Source: Nitrospira sp. (GTDB taxonomy: Bacteria > Nitrospirota > Nitrospiria > Nitrospirales > Nitrospiraceae). Taken from it: a stretch of 64,000 nt of DNA. Below the pieces are notes generated by a model, which saw only the letters and a program-made list of their open reading frames with translations, had not been told where the DNA came from and ran no database searches. Each line of letters starts with the position of its first letter. Within the stretch, counting starts at the first letter, position 1. Positions 1 to 6,998 of this stretch are shown here, piece after piece. The stretch covers positions 1 through 64,000 of the forward strand of contig JACOEM010000014.1 in the NCBI GenBank assembly GCA_024998565.1. Direction: 5' to 3'. A program made the translations under genes and the position numbers.

Positions 1-67
1 CTCAGCGATGCGGTCGCTCCCTGATACGGCCCAAACCGTCCCTCCGAATTCTTCGATGTCATACCGC

Positions 68-250
68 CTTGACCCGGACTATTCATAAATACCTGTTCCG
101 TCGTCCGATCCTCTCGCCCGGCGGGGCTGTTCTCGTTCGGCCTCCTCGACGGACTGCAAGTACGCCTGCATCGGCCTTACTTGCGAAGAGCCCCGGCGGA
201 CTTCGGTCTCGAACGCCTCGCGACGGCATTCATGAATAGTCCGGGTTAAG
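68..250. repeat. Inverted-repeat-bounded intergenic element (MITE-like)
   Basis: The 14-base sequence ACCCGGACTATTCA at 72-85 is repeated as its perfect reverse complement at 233-246, and the match extends imperfectly a few bases on both sides. About 147 bases of GC-rich, partly self-complementary DNA lie between the arms, with no convincing reading frame. The layout resembles a short non-autonomous palindromic element of the kind dispersed between genes in Nitrospira-type genomes; that association is from memory and not tested. It sits directly upstream of the TPR lipoprotein gene, and its right arm overlaps a possible promoter. Bases 1-67 hold nothing I can name. Confidence 0.5.
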
Positions 251-272
251 TCTATGCGCCGGCCGCCGATAA
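246..272 (+). promoter_or_regulatory. Possible sigma-28 promoter before the TPR lipoprotein
   Basis: TTAAGTCT, an 11-base spacer and GCCGATAA resemble the FliA consensus; the -10 octamer is perfect. It ends only 8 bases before the preferred start codon at 281. Transcripts from it would therefore be nearly leaderless, or the real start lies further downstream. The -35 part overlaps the arm of the inverted repeat, so the match may be fortuitous. Confidence 0.25.
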
Positions 273-280
273 CGGTTGTG

Positions 281-1111
281 ATGAATAGTCGTCGTCATCC
301 TGCATGGTATCTTGCCATAGCTCTGACAGGTGTGGTGTGCGGGTGCGCGGGGCAAGCGCCTCCTCCGCGGAGTCATCATGACGCCACCGCCGGACGGATC
401 GGCGTAGGGGCTGAGTCGCCGAAGTCGGAGAACGGGTTCTCGCCGGTACCCCCGCTTCTGACGGCCGATGAGTATGAGCATCTTGCAGATCGATCCGTGG
501 CCGGGAGGAATTTGACCGTTGCGATGGCGCAGTACGAGAAAGCGTTGCGACTGGACCCGGGGCGCGCACGGGTTCGAGAGAAACGCGGCATCCTGTTTCT
601 TGAAAGGGGATTGGCCGAGGACGCCCTTCTGGAATTCAGGGCCATGGCCGATCAAACCCCGATTTCTGCTGCGGCGTTCGACGGGGAGGGGCGAGCGTTG
701 GCGAGTCTTGGCCGGTTGGAAGATGCCCAGAAGGCGTTTCGCCGAGCCCTAACTCTGAATCCGCAAGATTGGCGCGCCTATGCGTGGCTGGGCATTGTTG
801 CCTATGTTCAGGAACGGTATCCCGATGCTCTTGCCGCATTTCAAACCGCCTACTCCATCAAGCCGGAGCATCCTGCCCTGGCCAACAACCTTGGGCAAAC
901 CTACGTTGCATTGAGGCGCTATGATGACGCGATTGCCAGTTTTCGCTTGGGTGACCCGTATGCGCAGGATCATCCACGCCTCACCAAGAATCTCATCGGT
1001 GCACTGACATTGGCCGGACAACACGATGCGGCGGAGCAGGTTCGTCGGCACCAGGACCACGATGTGCCGACGAAAGCTCAGCACAGCCAGAACACACGTT
1101 TCAGCGAGTAA
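281..1111 (+). CDS. TPR-repeat lipoprotein, TadD-like
   Basis: This 276-residue protein begins with a short basic stretch, a hydrophobic segment and a Cys-Gly-Cys that could serve as a lipobox, so it is probably a periplasm-facing lipoprotein. From about residue 60 it is built of tetratricopeptide repeats with typical spacing (for example AMAQYEKALRLDP, AQKAFRRALTLNP and ALAAFQTAYSIKP). Such proteins act as scaffolds for assembling pili or other envelope complexes; TadD of tight-adherence pili is the nearest family. No tad genes are visible nearby, so the partner is unknown. An in-frame ATG at 254 is an alternative start, but 281 gives a normal signal peptide. Confidence 0.6.
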   Translation: MNSRRHPAWYLAIALTGVVCGCAGQAPPPRSHHDATAGRIGVGAESPKSENGFSPVPPLLTADEYEHLADRSVAGRNLTVAMAQYEKALRLDPGRARVREKRGILFLERGLAEDALLEFRAMADQTPISAAAFDGEGRALASLGRLEDAQKAFRRALTLNPQDWRAYAWLGIVAYVQERYPDALAAFQTAYSIKPEHPALANNLGQTYVALRRYDDAIASFRLGDPYAQDHPRLTKNLIGALTLAGQHDAAEQVRRHQDHDVPTKAQHSQNTRFSE

Positions 1112-1390
1112 GACTCCCATCGGAAGCATACTCACTCAATACTAGCAGGCTGTTGACAAACCAACGAAGTGACGAACGAGGATGATGTATCCTTATGCAA
1201 AATAACGAATCATGACCTCGAATAGGTAGTGCTCGTTAGGCTAGAGCAGGGTGCGATGTTAATAAAACGGTACAGGGAGTTTGTCAAGTTTGCCCGCAAC
1301 GTGGCGAGGTTAGCAGTTACCGCCATTGAGAAACTTGGGACCAGGGTGCTTGCGGACACACAACGGACACACTGACTCAAAAGGAGGCGT
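1112..1390. other. Intergenic region without a recognisable gene
   Basis: No supported reading frame is present. Around 1145-1175 the sequence AGCAGGCTGTTGACAAA followed by a purine-rich stretch looks like a worn copy of a dispersed intergenic repeat known to me from Nitrospira-type genomes (from memory only). The last bases carry the strong ribosome-binding site of the next small gene. Confidence 0.3.
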
Positions 1391-1561
1391 ATGAAAATTC
1401 GAGCTTGCCATCTGTGCCGTCAGGTCATGTTGATTCCCAGTGGTGCACCAACCGTGACTTGCGATGCTTGTGGTTTTCCGATGACAGGGTACGCGTTGAG
1501 CACGTCGCGTGAGAGCGACACGGAGGAGTTGGAACAAACTACGGATTTCCAGCGACGCTAA
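1391..1561 (+). CDS. 56-residue zinc-ribbon protein
   Basis: A perfect Shine-Dalgarno run (AAAAGGAGGCGT) directly precedes this ATG, which strongly supports translation of the short frame. The product has two cysteine pairs, CHLC near residues 6-9 and CDAC near residues 24-27. These form a classic C-x2-C...C-x2-C zinc ribbon followed by an acidic polar tail. Such mini zinc ribbons bind nucleic acid or partner proteins, and no specific role can be assigned. It stands alone between the TPR lipoprotein and a convergent LuxR-type gene. Its size makes it easy to miss. Confidence 0.6.
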   Translation: MKIRACHLCRQVMLIPSGAPTVTCDACGFPMTGYALSTSRESDTEELEQTTDFQRR

Positions 1562-1668
1562 AGTGACTCGCAGAAATTCGATGTCTGGTCGAATAGGACT
1601 CTGAGAATGGATATTGCCCACAAATATAATTACGTGGAGAGGGGCGATAACGTGTGGAGGAGGGGCAG

Positions 1669-2160
1669 CTAGACCACAGTGAGATCGCCATGCGCGAGGG
1701 CGGCTCGTACGAGCTGCGCCGCATTGGACGCCTGATACTTCCTCAATAGGCGGTGACGCACCGCTTTGATAGAATTCAGGGACAGGCCGAGCTGTTCCGC
1801 GATTTGATTCGTGCTCTTCCCGGACCATAGCCCGTCCAGGATGAGCCGCTCGCGCAAGGTCAGTGTTGGTTGCGGTCCCAGCCGAAACACCCTCTCCGTG
1901 CCTGTGATTCGTGATCCCATGCGTCCTTCTACTGGATACCTGTACCCGTCATATTGTGACCGAACGAAATGGTCAATCAATTGTGGACATTCGTCAGGGC
2001 TACCGTCAGGACGAAAACCCAGTGCGGAAGCATGGTTCCACGCGTCGAGCAGGTAACGATCACGGGTGACACAGTTGCAGCCGTGAGACAAAAAGCGTAT
2101 CGTTTTCGCCGACCAATAACCCCTCGATGACAGGGCCGTCGTGGGTTCTACGGTCCTCAA
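1669..2160 (-). CDS. LuxR/GerE-type DNA-binding regulator
   Basis: The C-terminal third holds a complete LuxR-type helix-turn-helix (LTLRERLILDGLWSG, then QIAEQLGLSLNSIKAVRHR) with the acidic start, GxS and recognition-helix pattern of the GerE family. The first 90 residues or so match no domain I recognise, so the input signal is unknown. No receiver domain is present. The first possible codon is TTG at 2160, and a GTG about 30 codons later is a reasonable alternative. The gene is divergent from the small unknown gene at 2196, with only 35 bases between them, so it may control that gene. Confidence 0.7.
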   Translation of the reverse strand: MRTVEPTTALSSRGYWSAKTIRFLSHGCNCVTRDRYLLDAWNHASALGFRPDGSPDECPQLIDHFVRSQYDGYRYPVEGRMGSRITGTERVFRLGPQPTLTLRERLILDGLWSGKSTNQIAEQLGLSLNSIKAVRHRLLRKYQASNAAQLVRAALAHGDLTVV

Positions 2161-2195
2161 TTGATCGCCGGTGAGGCAATGGGAGCGCTCGAACC

Positions 2196-2516
2196 ATGAT
2201 TATCGTGAATGACGTGATGCGAGACGCCACGGTCCGTGGGGTTCAATTGATCCCTGGCGGGCATCGAGTCATGCTGGAGGTGGCCGCACGAGAGTTGCCT
2301 TTCTGGCAGGACATGATCGCGAGCAAGCGGCCACTCCACGTCGAGGCCCTCTTAGAGATCTCCACACTGGCCACCAACGACACGAACCTGAAGAGTCTGC
2401 AGGGCGTCTATGTGGCAGACATGCTCCCGAAGAATGATCCTGACCACCTCCACGTCCGGTTGACGTCAGCGGATTCCCCGCGACCAGTGGAACGCGGGAT
2501 CGAGAAAGGCGATTGA
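2196..2516 (+). CDS. Hypothetical protein, 106 residues
   Basis: I do not recognise this protein. It is soluble, has no signal peptide or membrane segment and no cysteine motif. The reading frame starts with ATG 35 bases from the divergent LuxR-type gene, which suggests a shared regulatory region. It lacks an obvious strong ribosome-binding site. Together with the next small gene it may be a remnant or a lineage-specific accessory gene. Confidence 0.45.
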   Translation: MIIVNDVMRDATVRGVQLIPGGHRVMLEVAARELPFWQDMIASKRPLHVEALLEISTLATNDTNLKSLQGVYVADMLPKNDPDHLHVRLTSADSPRPVERGIEKGD

Positions 2517-2596
2517 CGCAGAGCGCCGTCCACGGCGCGCCGTTACTCAGGATCACGGCATGACACCGGGCGAATCACGGCTCTGAGAGGTGCCGA

Positions 2597-2794
2597 ATGG
2601 TGAGGGTGGACGGGCGGGTGAGCGAAGCGGTTGTCACCAATCTTGACATGGAAGTTGGAGGGACGATTGGCATGCTGTTTCTCGATCTCGACGCCACGAT
2701 CAGCGAACTTGCGCACTGGAAGAGCGGCCACCGACTCCGCGTGGAAGCGAGATGGAAGCCGAATTATTTTCTTTTCCGCTTCATCCGTCGTTGA
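2597..2794 (+). CDS. Hypothetical protein, 65 residues
   Basis: A short frame with a modest ribosome-binding site (GAGAGGTG). The product contains a central VGGTIGMLFLDLD stretch and a basic aromatic C-terminus. No family is recognised. A very weak resemblance to the central part of the product at 2196 (a GG followed by a hydrophobic strand) could mean related small domains, but this is not secure. Confidence 0.35.
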   Translation: MVRVDGRVSEAVVTNLDMEVGGTIGMLFLDLDATISELAHWKSGHRLRVEARWKPNYFLFRFIRR

Positions 2795-3018
2795 TCGAAA
2801 TACTGGGACCCTGTTCTGTTAAAGGTTCATTCATTGCGCACACGTATACCCTTGAAAATCGTCTCTGGATTTTATTGCAGTCTGCCGGAGAATTGAAGCC
2901 GCTGCAAGGTAGATGACCAAGTTAGACGGCATGATTAGAGAAAAAATATCTTATATATCAAGTGAATAGAGGATGGCTGGTTGGTGCGATCTCTAGTGTT
3001 CCCAGCCTTCAATGGCCC
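2795..3018. other. AT-rich intergenic region
   Basis: This stretch contains no supported gene. It is clearly richer in A and T than its surroundings, notably around 2938-2965, as expected for a promoter-bearing region ahead of the receiver-domain gene. Confidence 0.3.
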
Positions 3019-3046
3019 TCAACTTTACACGATATTTATCCGATAA
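3019..3046 (+). promoter_or_regulatory. Candidate sigma-28 (FliA) promoter
   Basis: TCAACTTT, a 12-base spacer and TCCGATAA lie 58 bases before the GTG start at 3105. The octamers are two and one mismatches from the FliA consensus. The 12-base spacing equals that of the other candidates in this window before flgM, csrA, the GGDEF-like gene, the HD-GYP operon and the PilZ gene. That agreement raises confidence above what the sequence alone would give. Confidence 0.45.
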
Positions 3047-3104
3047 CGATCTGTCGCACTTTTGTGCCTAGTCCGTTTCAATCAACGTTCGAGTGGAGTT
3101 TCCT

Positions 3105-3860
3105 GTGACCATTATGATCGTGGAAGACAATATTGTATGCGCGAAATTGGTCGAGGGGCTGCTCCAAAAAGCCGGTTATCAAACGGTTGTCGTCAATAAC
3201 GGTAAAGAGGCGCTGGAGTTGCTCCCTACGCTATGCAACATCCATCTCGTCATCACGGATTATCTGATGCCGGAAATAAACGGTATCGAGCTGATTCAAC
3301 AGTTGAAAATGCTTCCCGGCTTGAGGGACATTCCGGCCATCATTCTCTCGGCTCATTGCGATATCCCTACGGCCAAGATAGCGCGAGGTCTGCATTGCAA
3401 TAGCATCCTCGTCAAGCCAGTGAAGAAGGAACAGTTGTTAGAACGGGTGGAACAGGTGCTGAGCGTCCAACCCCTGGTGTTGCGTAGCAAGTTTGATGTG
3501 TCCGACACCTTACAAATAGGTGACGAGGAATATCAGGAGCTGAGTGACATGTTTGCCATTCAGGTAAACGAAACCATCCCCTACGCAGTTCTGGAGGAAT
3601 CCACATCTAACGAGCCGATCTCCGGAGCATTAAATCAATCACTGGGCGCTCTGGCGGAGAGCGCCTGTCTGCTCGGCGCAGACAAGTTCTCAAGCCTCTA
3701 TGCGAAACTTCTGGCCGAGGATGCGTTGACACGATCACAGCTTTCTGCCCTTGTACGGGCATTGCAGGAATTATCATTGGAGTTCTCGGCGCGTCGTGGT
3801 TCGAAAAAAGTAAACGACCCAGCCAAAGCCCCGCCCTCCGAAGAAGCGTCCGCTGCCTAA
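3105..3860 (+). CDS. Receiver-domain protein with helical C-terminus
   Basis: Residues 1-120 form a CheY-like receiver: acidic pair in IVEDN, phosphoacceptor aspartate in LVITDYLMP, a Ser in the ILSAH switch position and the conserved lysine in ILVKPV. The remaining 130 residues are helical and match no output domain I know. They contain no DNA-binding, GGDEF or EAL motif. The helices around AESACLLGADKFSSLYAKL look like a histidine-phosphotransfer fold that lacks the histidine. The GTG at 3105 has a GGAG eight bases upstream; another GTG at 3093 is in frame. A FliA-type promoter suggests co-expression with late flagellar genes, so a role in motility control is plausible. Confidence 0.7.
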   Translation: MTIMIVEDNIVCAKLVEGLLQKAGYQTVVVNNGKEALELLPTLCNIHLVITDYLMPEINGIELIQQLKMLPGLRDIPAIILSAHCDIPTAKIARGLHCNSILVKPVKKEQLLERVEQVLSVQPLVLRSKFDVSDTLQIGDEEYQELSDMFAIQVNETIPYAVLEESTSNEPISGALNQSLGALAESACLLGADKFSSLYAKLLAEDALTRSQLSALVRALQELSLEFSARRGSKKVNDPAKAPPSEEASAA

Positions 3861-4218
3861 CTCCTGCTTCGTGCTTCGCAGCCCCCTGCGGAGATGCAGG
3901 TCTGACTGTTCCCAAATCTTGCCTCTCACCCGACGTGAATCAGTAAGCATTCCGCCGTCAGCAAGAGTTATTCCCCTTACTTTGTCGACGCCTCATCGCG
4001 GTAATGGGCCAAGCCAAAATCTGCGTTTGGAGACAGGCCCCGGCGCGATGCTGTCGTTGGGCGAGAATCGGCTACGATTGGGCGGACGCCGTAGATGTTG
4101 CTTCGCAAAGGCAAGGTTGCCTTTTTCGACATGCACCGTATGGTTGTGAGAGACCTATCTCATAACTTCAAGAGAAGCGGTATTGGTGGGCCGACGCCAG
4201 CAGCACGTACAAGCGAAC
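3861..4218. other. Non-coding or decayed region upstream of the arsC remnant
   Basis: Short overlapping frames occur here, but none shows a family signature, a good ribosome-binding site or a sensible amino-acid composition. The region probably represents degraded DNA, in keeping with the arsC remnant that follows. Confidence 0.35.
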
Positions 4219-4605
4219 ATGAAGCGTCGGATTCTGTTTCTGTGCAAAGACAATTCGACGAGAAGCCGAATGGCATAGGCACTGTTGCAGCCAATCGAGG
4301 AAGATTACTTCCAGTGAGCAAGCGCGGGCACACATCCCGCTGGATTCAAACGCTGTAACTGTGGAAGTGATGAAGAAACTGGGATCTTTCGCACATTTGA
4401 TTCAAGCATGTAGAGGAATTTATTTGTCAGCCGTTCGATCATGACATCACTGTAGGGTCGTGGGAGAGAAACTTTTTCCAATTATGCCTGAGGTTCATCA
4501 ACTGCGGCACTGGAGTTCCGACGACCCCGCTGCCACCCCAAACAACGCCGTGATGTCTTTCAGAGAGTGCGGGACGAAATTATCGATCGACTGTGTCTAT
4601 TTGGG
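4219..4605 (+). pseudogene. arsC: Decayed arsC (LMW-phosphatase-type arsenate reductase)
   Basis: Translation from the ATG at 4219 gives a start typical of thioredoxin-coupled ArsC (MKRRILFLCKDNSTRSRMA), with the CX5R phosphatase loop, then an in-frame TAG at 4276. Similarity continues to YFQ and a TGA at 4315, then ASAGTHPAGF. After a frameshift comes NAVTVEVMKKLG, and further shifted frames give EEFICQPFDHDITV, RHWSSDDPAAT and VRDEIIDRL, all in family order. The total span matches an intact gene of about 130 codons. At least two stops and three frameshifts rule out function as a single protein. Confidence 0.7.
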
Positions 4606-4970
4606 GGCAATGTGGCACAGGTTCCGATTGCGGCCATACAATGTTATTGATGCAACCCTCATAACTCTCCCAAAGCGGCGAGACTGGCGTAATCACTGGG
4701 GACGTTAGGCAACTACCCAGGGAATTAGAGCCGTTTGGACCTGTCTGGAGTTTTTCGGCCCTAGAGCATTTTTTTGCAATATTATGCCGTATTTTCGATC
4801 GCGGCATCACAACCATTTGGCTCACTCTGGTTCCATTCGCCCTATCACGGGCCATCGTTACTTCGAGAGAAAAATCTGAATCACCGCTACTAGCGCATTG
4901 TTTGGTCATTCCATACTTGCCGCACGTTTTTCGTACAACCGTTTTGCATAGCTGTCACACGGTGCTCCTC
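4606..4970. other. Region between the arsC remnant and the prophage control region
   Basis: No supported gene is seen. If the arsC remnant belonged to an ars operon, this stretch could hold remains of a neighbouring gene, but I found no convincing similarity. It ends in the putative operator/repeat region of the prophage. No copy of the tRNA-Thr 3' end was seen here. Confidence 0.3.
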
Positions 4971-4986
4971 GTGTTCTGAGGAACAC
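4971..4986. promoter_or_regulatory. Palindrome, possible operator
   Basis: GTGTTCTGAGGAACAC is a perfect 6-base inverted repeat with a 4-base centre. It lies 15 bases before the direct-repeat array and 135 bases before the first phage HTH gene. The size and symmetry fit a dimeric repressor operator, but the protein that would bind is not identified. Confidence 0.4.
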
Positions 4987-5000
4987 TTCTGAGGGATGAC

Positions 5001-5040
5001 GTAGTGTCCCTTAGTGTCCCCTGTTGTCCCCTAGTGTCCC
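5001..5040 (+). repeat. Four tandem 10-base iterons
   Basis: The decamers GTAGTGTCCC, TTAGTGTCCC, CTGTTGTCCC and CTAGTGTCCC follow one another without gaps. A spacing of exactly one helical turn puts each copy on the same DNA face, typical of Rep-binding iterons or cooperative operators. The array ends 80 bases before the start of the first prophage gene and about 390 before rep. It may control that operon or mark the double-strand replication origin. Confidence 0.6.
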
Positions 5041-5120
5041 CGAACGGGCCTCTTTCACCACCGCACGCCGATGCGTATGGTTTGACCATACATCGAGCGA
5101 CGAAACGTAAAGGAGACGTG

Positions 5121-5432
5121 ATGGAACAAACATGGTTAACCGTCGATGAGTTGGCCGCCGTCCTCAAAGTCAGTCCAAAGTCGATCCGCCGGGCCTACCG
5201 CAAAGGCGAGATTCCGGTAGATCGATTCTGCCGATTTGTACGTTTCGATCTGGAGCGCGTGAAGGAGGCCCTGAAGGCCAAGGGGCGTGGTCAGACCTTT
5301 GTGGTGTCCATGAGGAAGGAGGGACAGCGCAGCGCGACCGACGGCGCCAGCGGGCGGCGCGCGCAGCGGACCAGCCCCCGACTTGGTAAGACGGGGGCGT
5401 CTATCGCACAAACGCCAAGGAGGAAGAAATGA
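5121..5432 (+). CDS. Phage HTH (excisionase/MerR-like) DNA-binding protein
   Basis: The ATG at 5121 has an ideal ribosome-binding site (AAAGGAGACGTG). Residues 5-52 form a winged helix-turn-helix of the excisionase type (LTVDELAAVLKVSPKSIRR, then a KGEIP turn and an RFVRFDLERV wing). The last 45 residues are basic, rich in Arg, Ser and Gly, and probably disordered. In inoviruses this position usually carries a transcription or copy-number regulator. The stop overlaps the rep start in ATGA, so the two are co-translated. It is the best candidate to bind the iterons or palindrome just upstream. Confidence 0.7.
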   Translation: MEQTWLTVDELAAVLKVSPKSIRRAYRKGEIPVDRFCRFVRFDLERVKEALKAKGRGQTFVVSMRKEGQRSATDGASGRRAQRTSPRLGKTGASIAQTPRRKK

Positions 5433-6433
5433 CCGTCTCCGGAGGATTCACCCAAACCATCGATTGGCTGGCCTTCACCCTGCCGAAGGCTGAAGTCGCA
5501 GACGTGATCAGGCTCATTGGTGGCGACTGGTTTCAAAGTGAGAGCGGCTTTCGGGGCTACCCCGTCGCTCAGCTCATGACGCAGGGCAAGACGGGTGTCG
5601 GCAAACTGGGGACGGGTGCTCCTCGCAATCCGAAGGAAGTGCATGTGGATCTGTCGGCTGGGATTGTCTCCCAGTGGGATGAGACCAAGCTCAAGACGGT
5701 CCTTGCGTGGATCTTTGCGCAGAAGGGCCATGTGACCCGGATCGATGTCGCCATGGACGACCGGGAGGCGACTGTCGCAGTCGAGACCGTGCGGCAAGCC
5801 GTGGAGGCCGGACAAGCGGTGAGTCGATCGAAGCAGTTCAAGGTGATCCAGGCCTCTAATCATCGCGTAGGCATCCGGACTGGAGAGACCCTGTATTTCG
5901 GCAGTCGGGAAAGCCAAAGCATGCTGCGGGTCTATGACAAACGGTTGGAACTCCAGAGTCGTGGACGAGAAGACGCGGAGACTTACGGCGTCCGGTGGGA
6001 AATGGAATTCAAACAGGACCGGGCGCAAGCCTGCGCCAAAGCGCTGCTCACACTCGATTCCGAAGATTGGCGGGCCTTCTTAGTTGGGGTACTGCGCTCC
6101 TATGTGGATTTCCGAGAGACCACACGAGAAGCCGAAGCGTATGAAAAATATCGGGCTCCTCTGTTGGGTTGGTGGGAAGGCTTAACCGAAGGCTTTAGGC
6201 GCTGTCGGCTCGTGGTCGAACGCATTCAACAGCGGCTGGACGATGTCGTCGCGTGGTTCGCCAACGCTCTCAGCCCCATGCTCGCCGTGGTGGTGGCCTG
6301 TCGCGGTGATCAGTTTCTGACGGAGATGATTTATGCGGGTACGAAACGATGGAACCAGAAGCACTATGCCCTGTTGAAGCAACGCAAGAAGGTGGTGACG
6401 CCCTATGTGCTTCATCTCAAACCTCGGACATAA
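5429..6433 (+). CDS. Rolling-circle replication initiator (RstA/Rep_trans-like)
   Basis: This 334-residue protein matches the phage replication-initiation-factor family (Rep_trans/RstA). It carries the strand motif VTRIDVAMDD near residue 110, and TLYFGSRESQSMLRVYDK near 155-172 holds the likely catalytic tyrosine of the nick-and-join reaction. It should nick the plus strand of the circular phage genome to start rolling-circle replication. GAGG lies just before the ATG, and the start overlaps the preceding stop. Its position as the second gene, followed by a small ssDNA-binding protein, copies the rstA-rstB order of CTX-type phages. Confidence 0.85.
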   Translation: MTVSGGFTQTIDWLAFTLPKAEVADVIRLIGGDWFQSESGFRGYPVAQLMTQGKTGVGKLGTGAPRNPKEVHVDLSAGIVSQWDETKLKTVLAWIFAQKGHVTRIDVAMDDREATVAVETVRQAVEAGQAVSRSKQFKVIQASNHRVGIRTGETLYFGSRESQSMLRVYDKRLELQSRGREDAETYGVRWEMEFKQDRAQACAKALLTLDSEDWRAFLVGVLRSYVDFRETTREAEAYEKYRAPLLGWWEGLTEGFRRCRLVVERIQQRLDDVVAWFANALSPMLAVVVACRGDQFLTEMIYAGTKRWNQKHYALLKQRKKVVTPYVLHLKPRT

Positions 6434-6434
6434 C

Positions 6435-6791
6435 GTGGTGTACATCCGTGCCTGTCCAGATCCGGATTGCAAGGCCGCCGGAGCCTGGGGTGAGTTTCGG
6501 AAGGGAAAGTTGTTTGTGATCTGCACAACCTGTCGTTTCCAATTTCAGTTGCTGCCGAAAGTCCGGCTTGCGGGCCGGGGCGTGTGGGTCAGGCGCAGAG
6601 CTGATCCGAGGGTCTTTTCACAATCAGGAGGGTCGAACGATGCAAGTCAAAGCAGAGGGGGCGGTGCAGGGGTATGTGGAGCGGAGGAGCCGGGAGGGCA
6701 AGGTGTTTCGGTCGGTGGATCTGTATGTGAAGGGCAAAGATCCGGGGGTGCTGCGATTGGGGATACCGGAGGATCAGATGTCGCTCATTGA
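6435..6791 (+). CDS. Putative phage zinc-finger protein overlapping the next gene
   Basis: A frame opening with GTG one base after the rep stop encodes two cysteine pairs, CPDPDC and CTTC, about 22 residues apart, as in a zinc ribbon. It runs on for 118 residues. The last 50 or so overlap the ssDNA-binding gene in another frame and look like a shadow, rich in Gly and Ser. The zinc-ribbon half is plausible, but the long overlap and lack of a good ribosome-binding site make the full frame doubtful. An ATG at 6405, inside rep, is an alternative start. Confidence 0.4.
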   Translation: MVYIRACPDPDCKAAGAWGEFRKGKLFVICTTCRFQFQLLPKVRLAGRGVWVRRRADPRVFSQSGGSNDASQSRGGGAGVCGAEEPGGQGVSVGGSVCEGQRSGGAAIGDTGGSDVAH

Positions 6792-6903
6792 GGTCTGTAA
6801 GCAGGCGGAAGGTAAACAGGCCAAGGTGTCGATCGAAGTGCGCAAGTTCGAACAGACCGGACGCACGTTCTTCGATCTCACCGGATTGGACGTGCAGAAG
6901 TAA
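6640..6903 (+). CDS. Small ssDNA-binding-type phage protein (gpV/RstB-like)
   Basis: An 87-residue soluble protein with a strong ribosome-binding site (CAGGAGGGTC) begins at 6640. Alternating strands (VQGYVERRSREGKVFRSVDL, then KAKVSIEVRKF and TFFDLTGLDV) fit an OB-like beta fold. Its place between rep and the capsid genes is that of gpV of Ff phages and RstB of CTX phage. Those proteins coat single-stranded phage DNA and are displaced during extrusion. Sequence identity alone would not be decisive; position carries much of the call. Confidence 0.65.
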   Translation: MQVKAEGAVQGYVERRSREGKVFRSVDLYVKGKDPGVLRLGIPEDQMSLIEVCKQAEGKQAKVSIEVRKFEQTGRTFFDLTGLDVQK

Positions 6904-6923
6904 CGGCAGAGGGAGGAAGGCCG

Positions 6924-6998
6924 GTGGATCTGACGATTATTCTCGTGGCGGTCCTGTTACTGGCCTTCCTCACCGGCCTCGGAGTCGGACGATTGTGA
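6924..6998 (+). CDS. 24-residue membrane protein (pVII/pIX-like minor coat)
   Basis: GTG at 6924 follows a GAGGGAGGAAGG ribosome-binding site and opens a 24-codon frame that is almost entirely one hydrophobic helix with a Gly-rich end and a terminal arginine. It overlaps the next start in GTGA, which supports real coupled translation. Its size, single transmembrane helix and place between the ssDNA-binding gene and the pIII-like gene match the pVII/pIX tip proteins of Ff phages, encoded between gV and gVIII/gIII. It is too short for most gene finders. Confidence 0.65.
   Translation: MDLTIILVAVLLLAFLTGLGVGRL

Noticed and set aside
4055..4080. Possible left att copy (GGCGAGAATCGG)
   Set aside because: It shares only short pieces with the tRNA-Thr end and needs a three-base gap; too weak for an attachment site.
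4460..4708. 82-codon frame as a separate gene
   Set aside because: Part of it (RHWSSDDPAAT) fits the C-terminal half of the decayed arsC, so it is a fragment and not an independent gene.
5001..5040. CRISPR array
   Set aside because: Repeats are 10 bases and directly adjacent without spacers, so they are iteron-like and not CRISPR.
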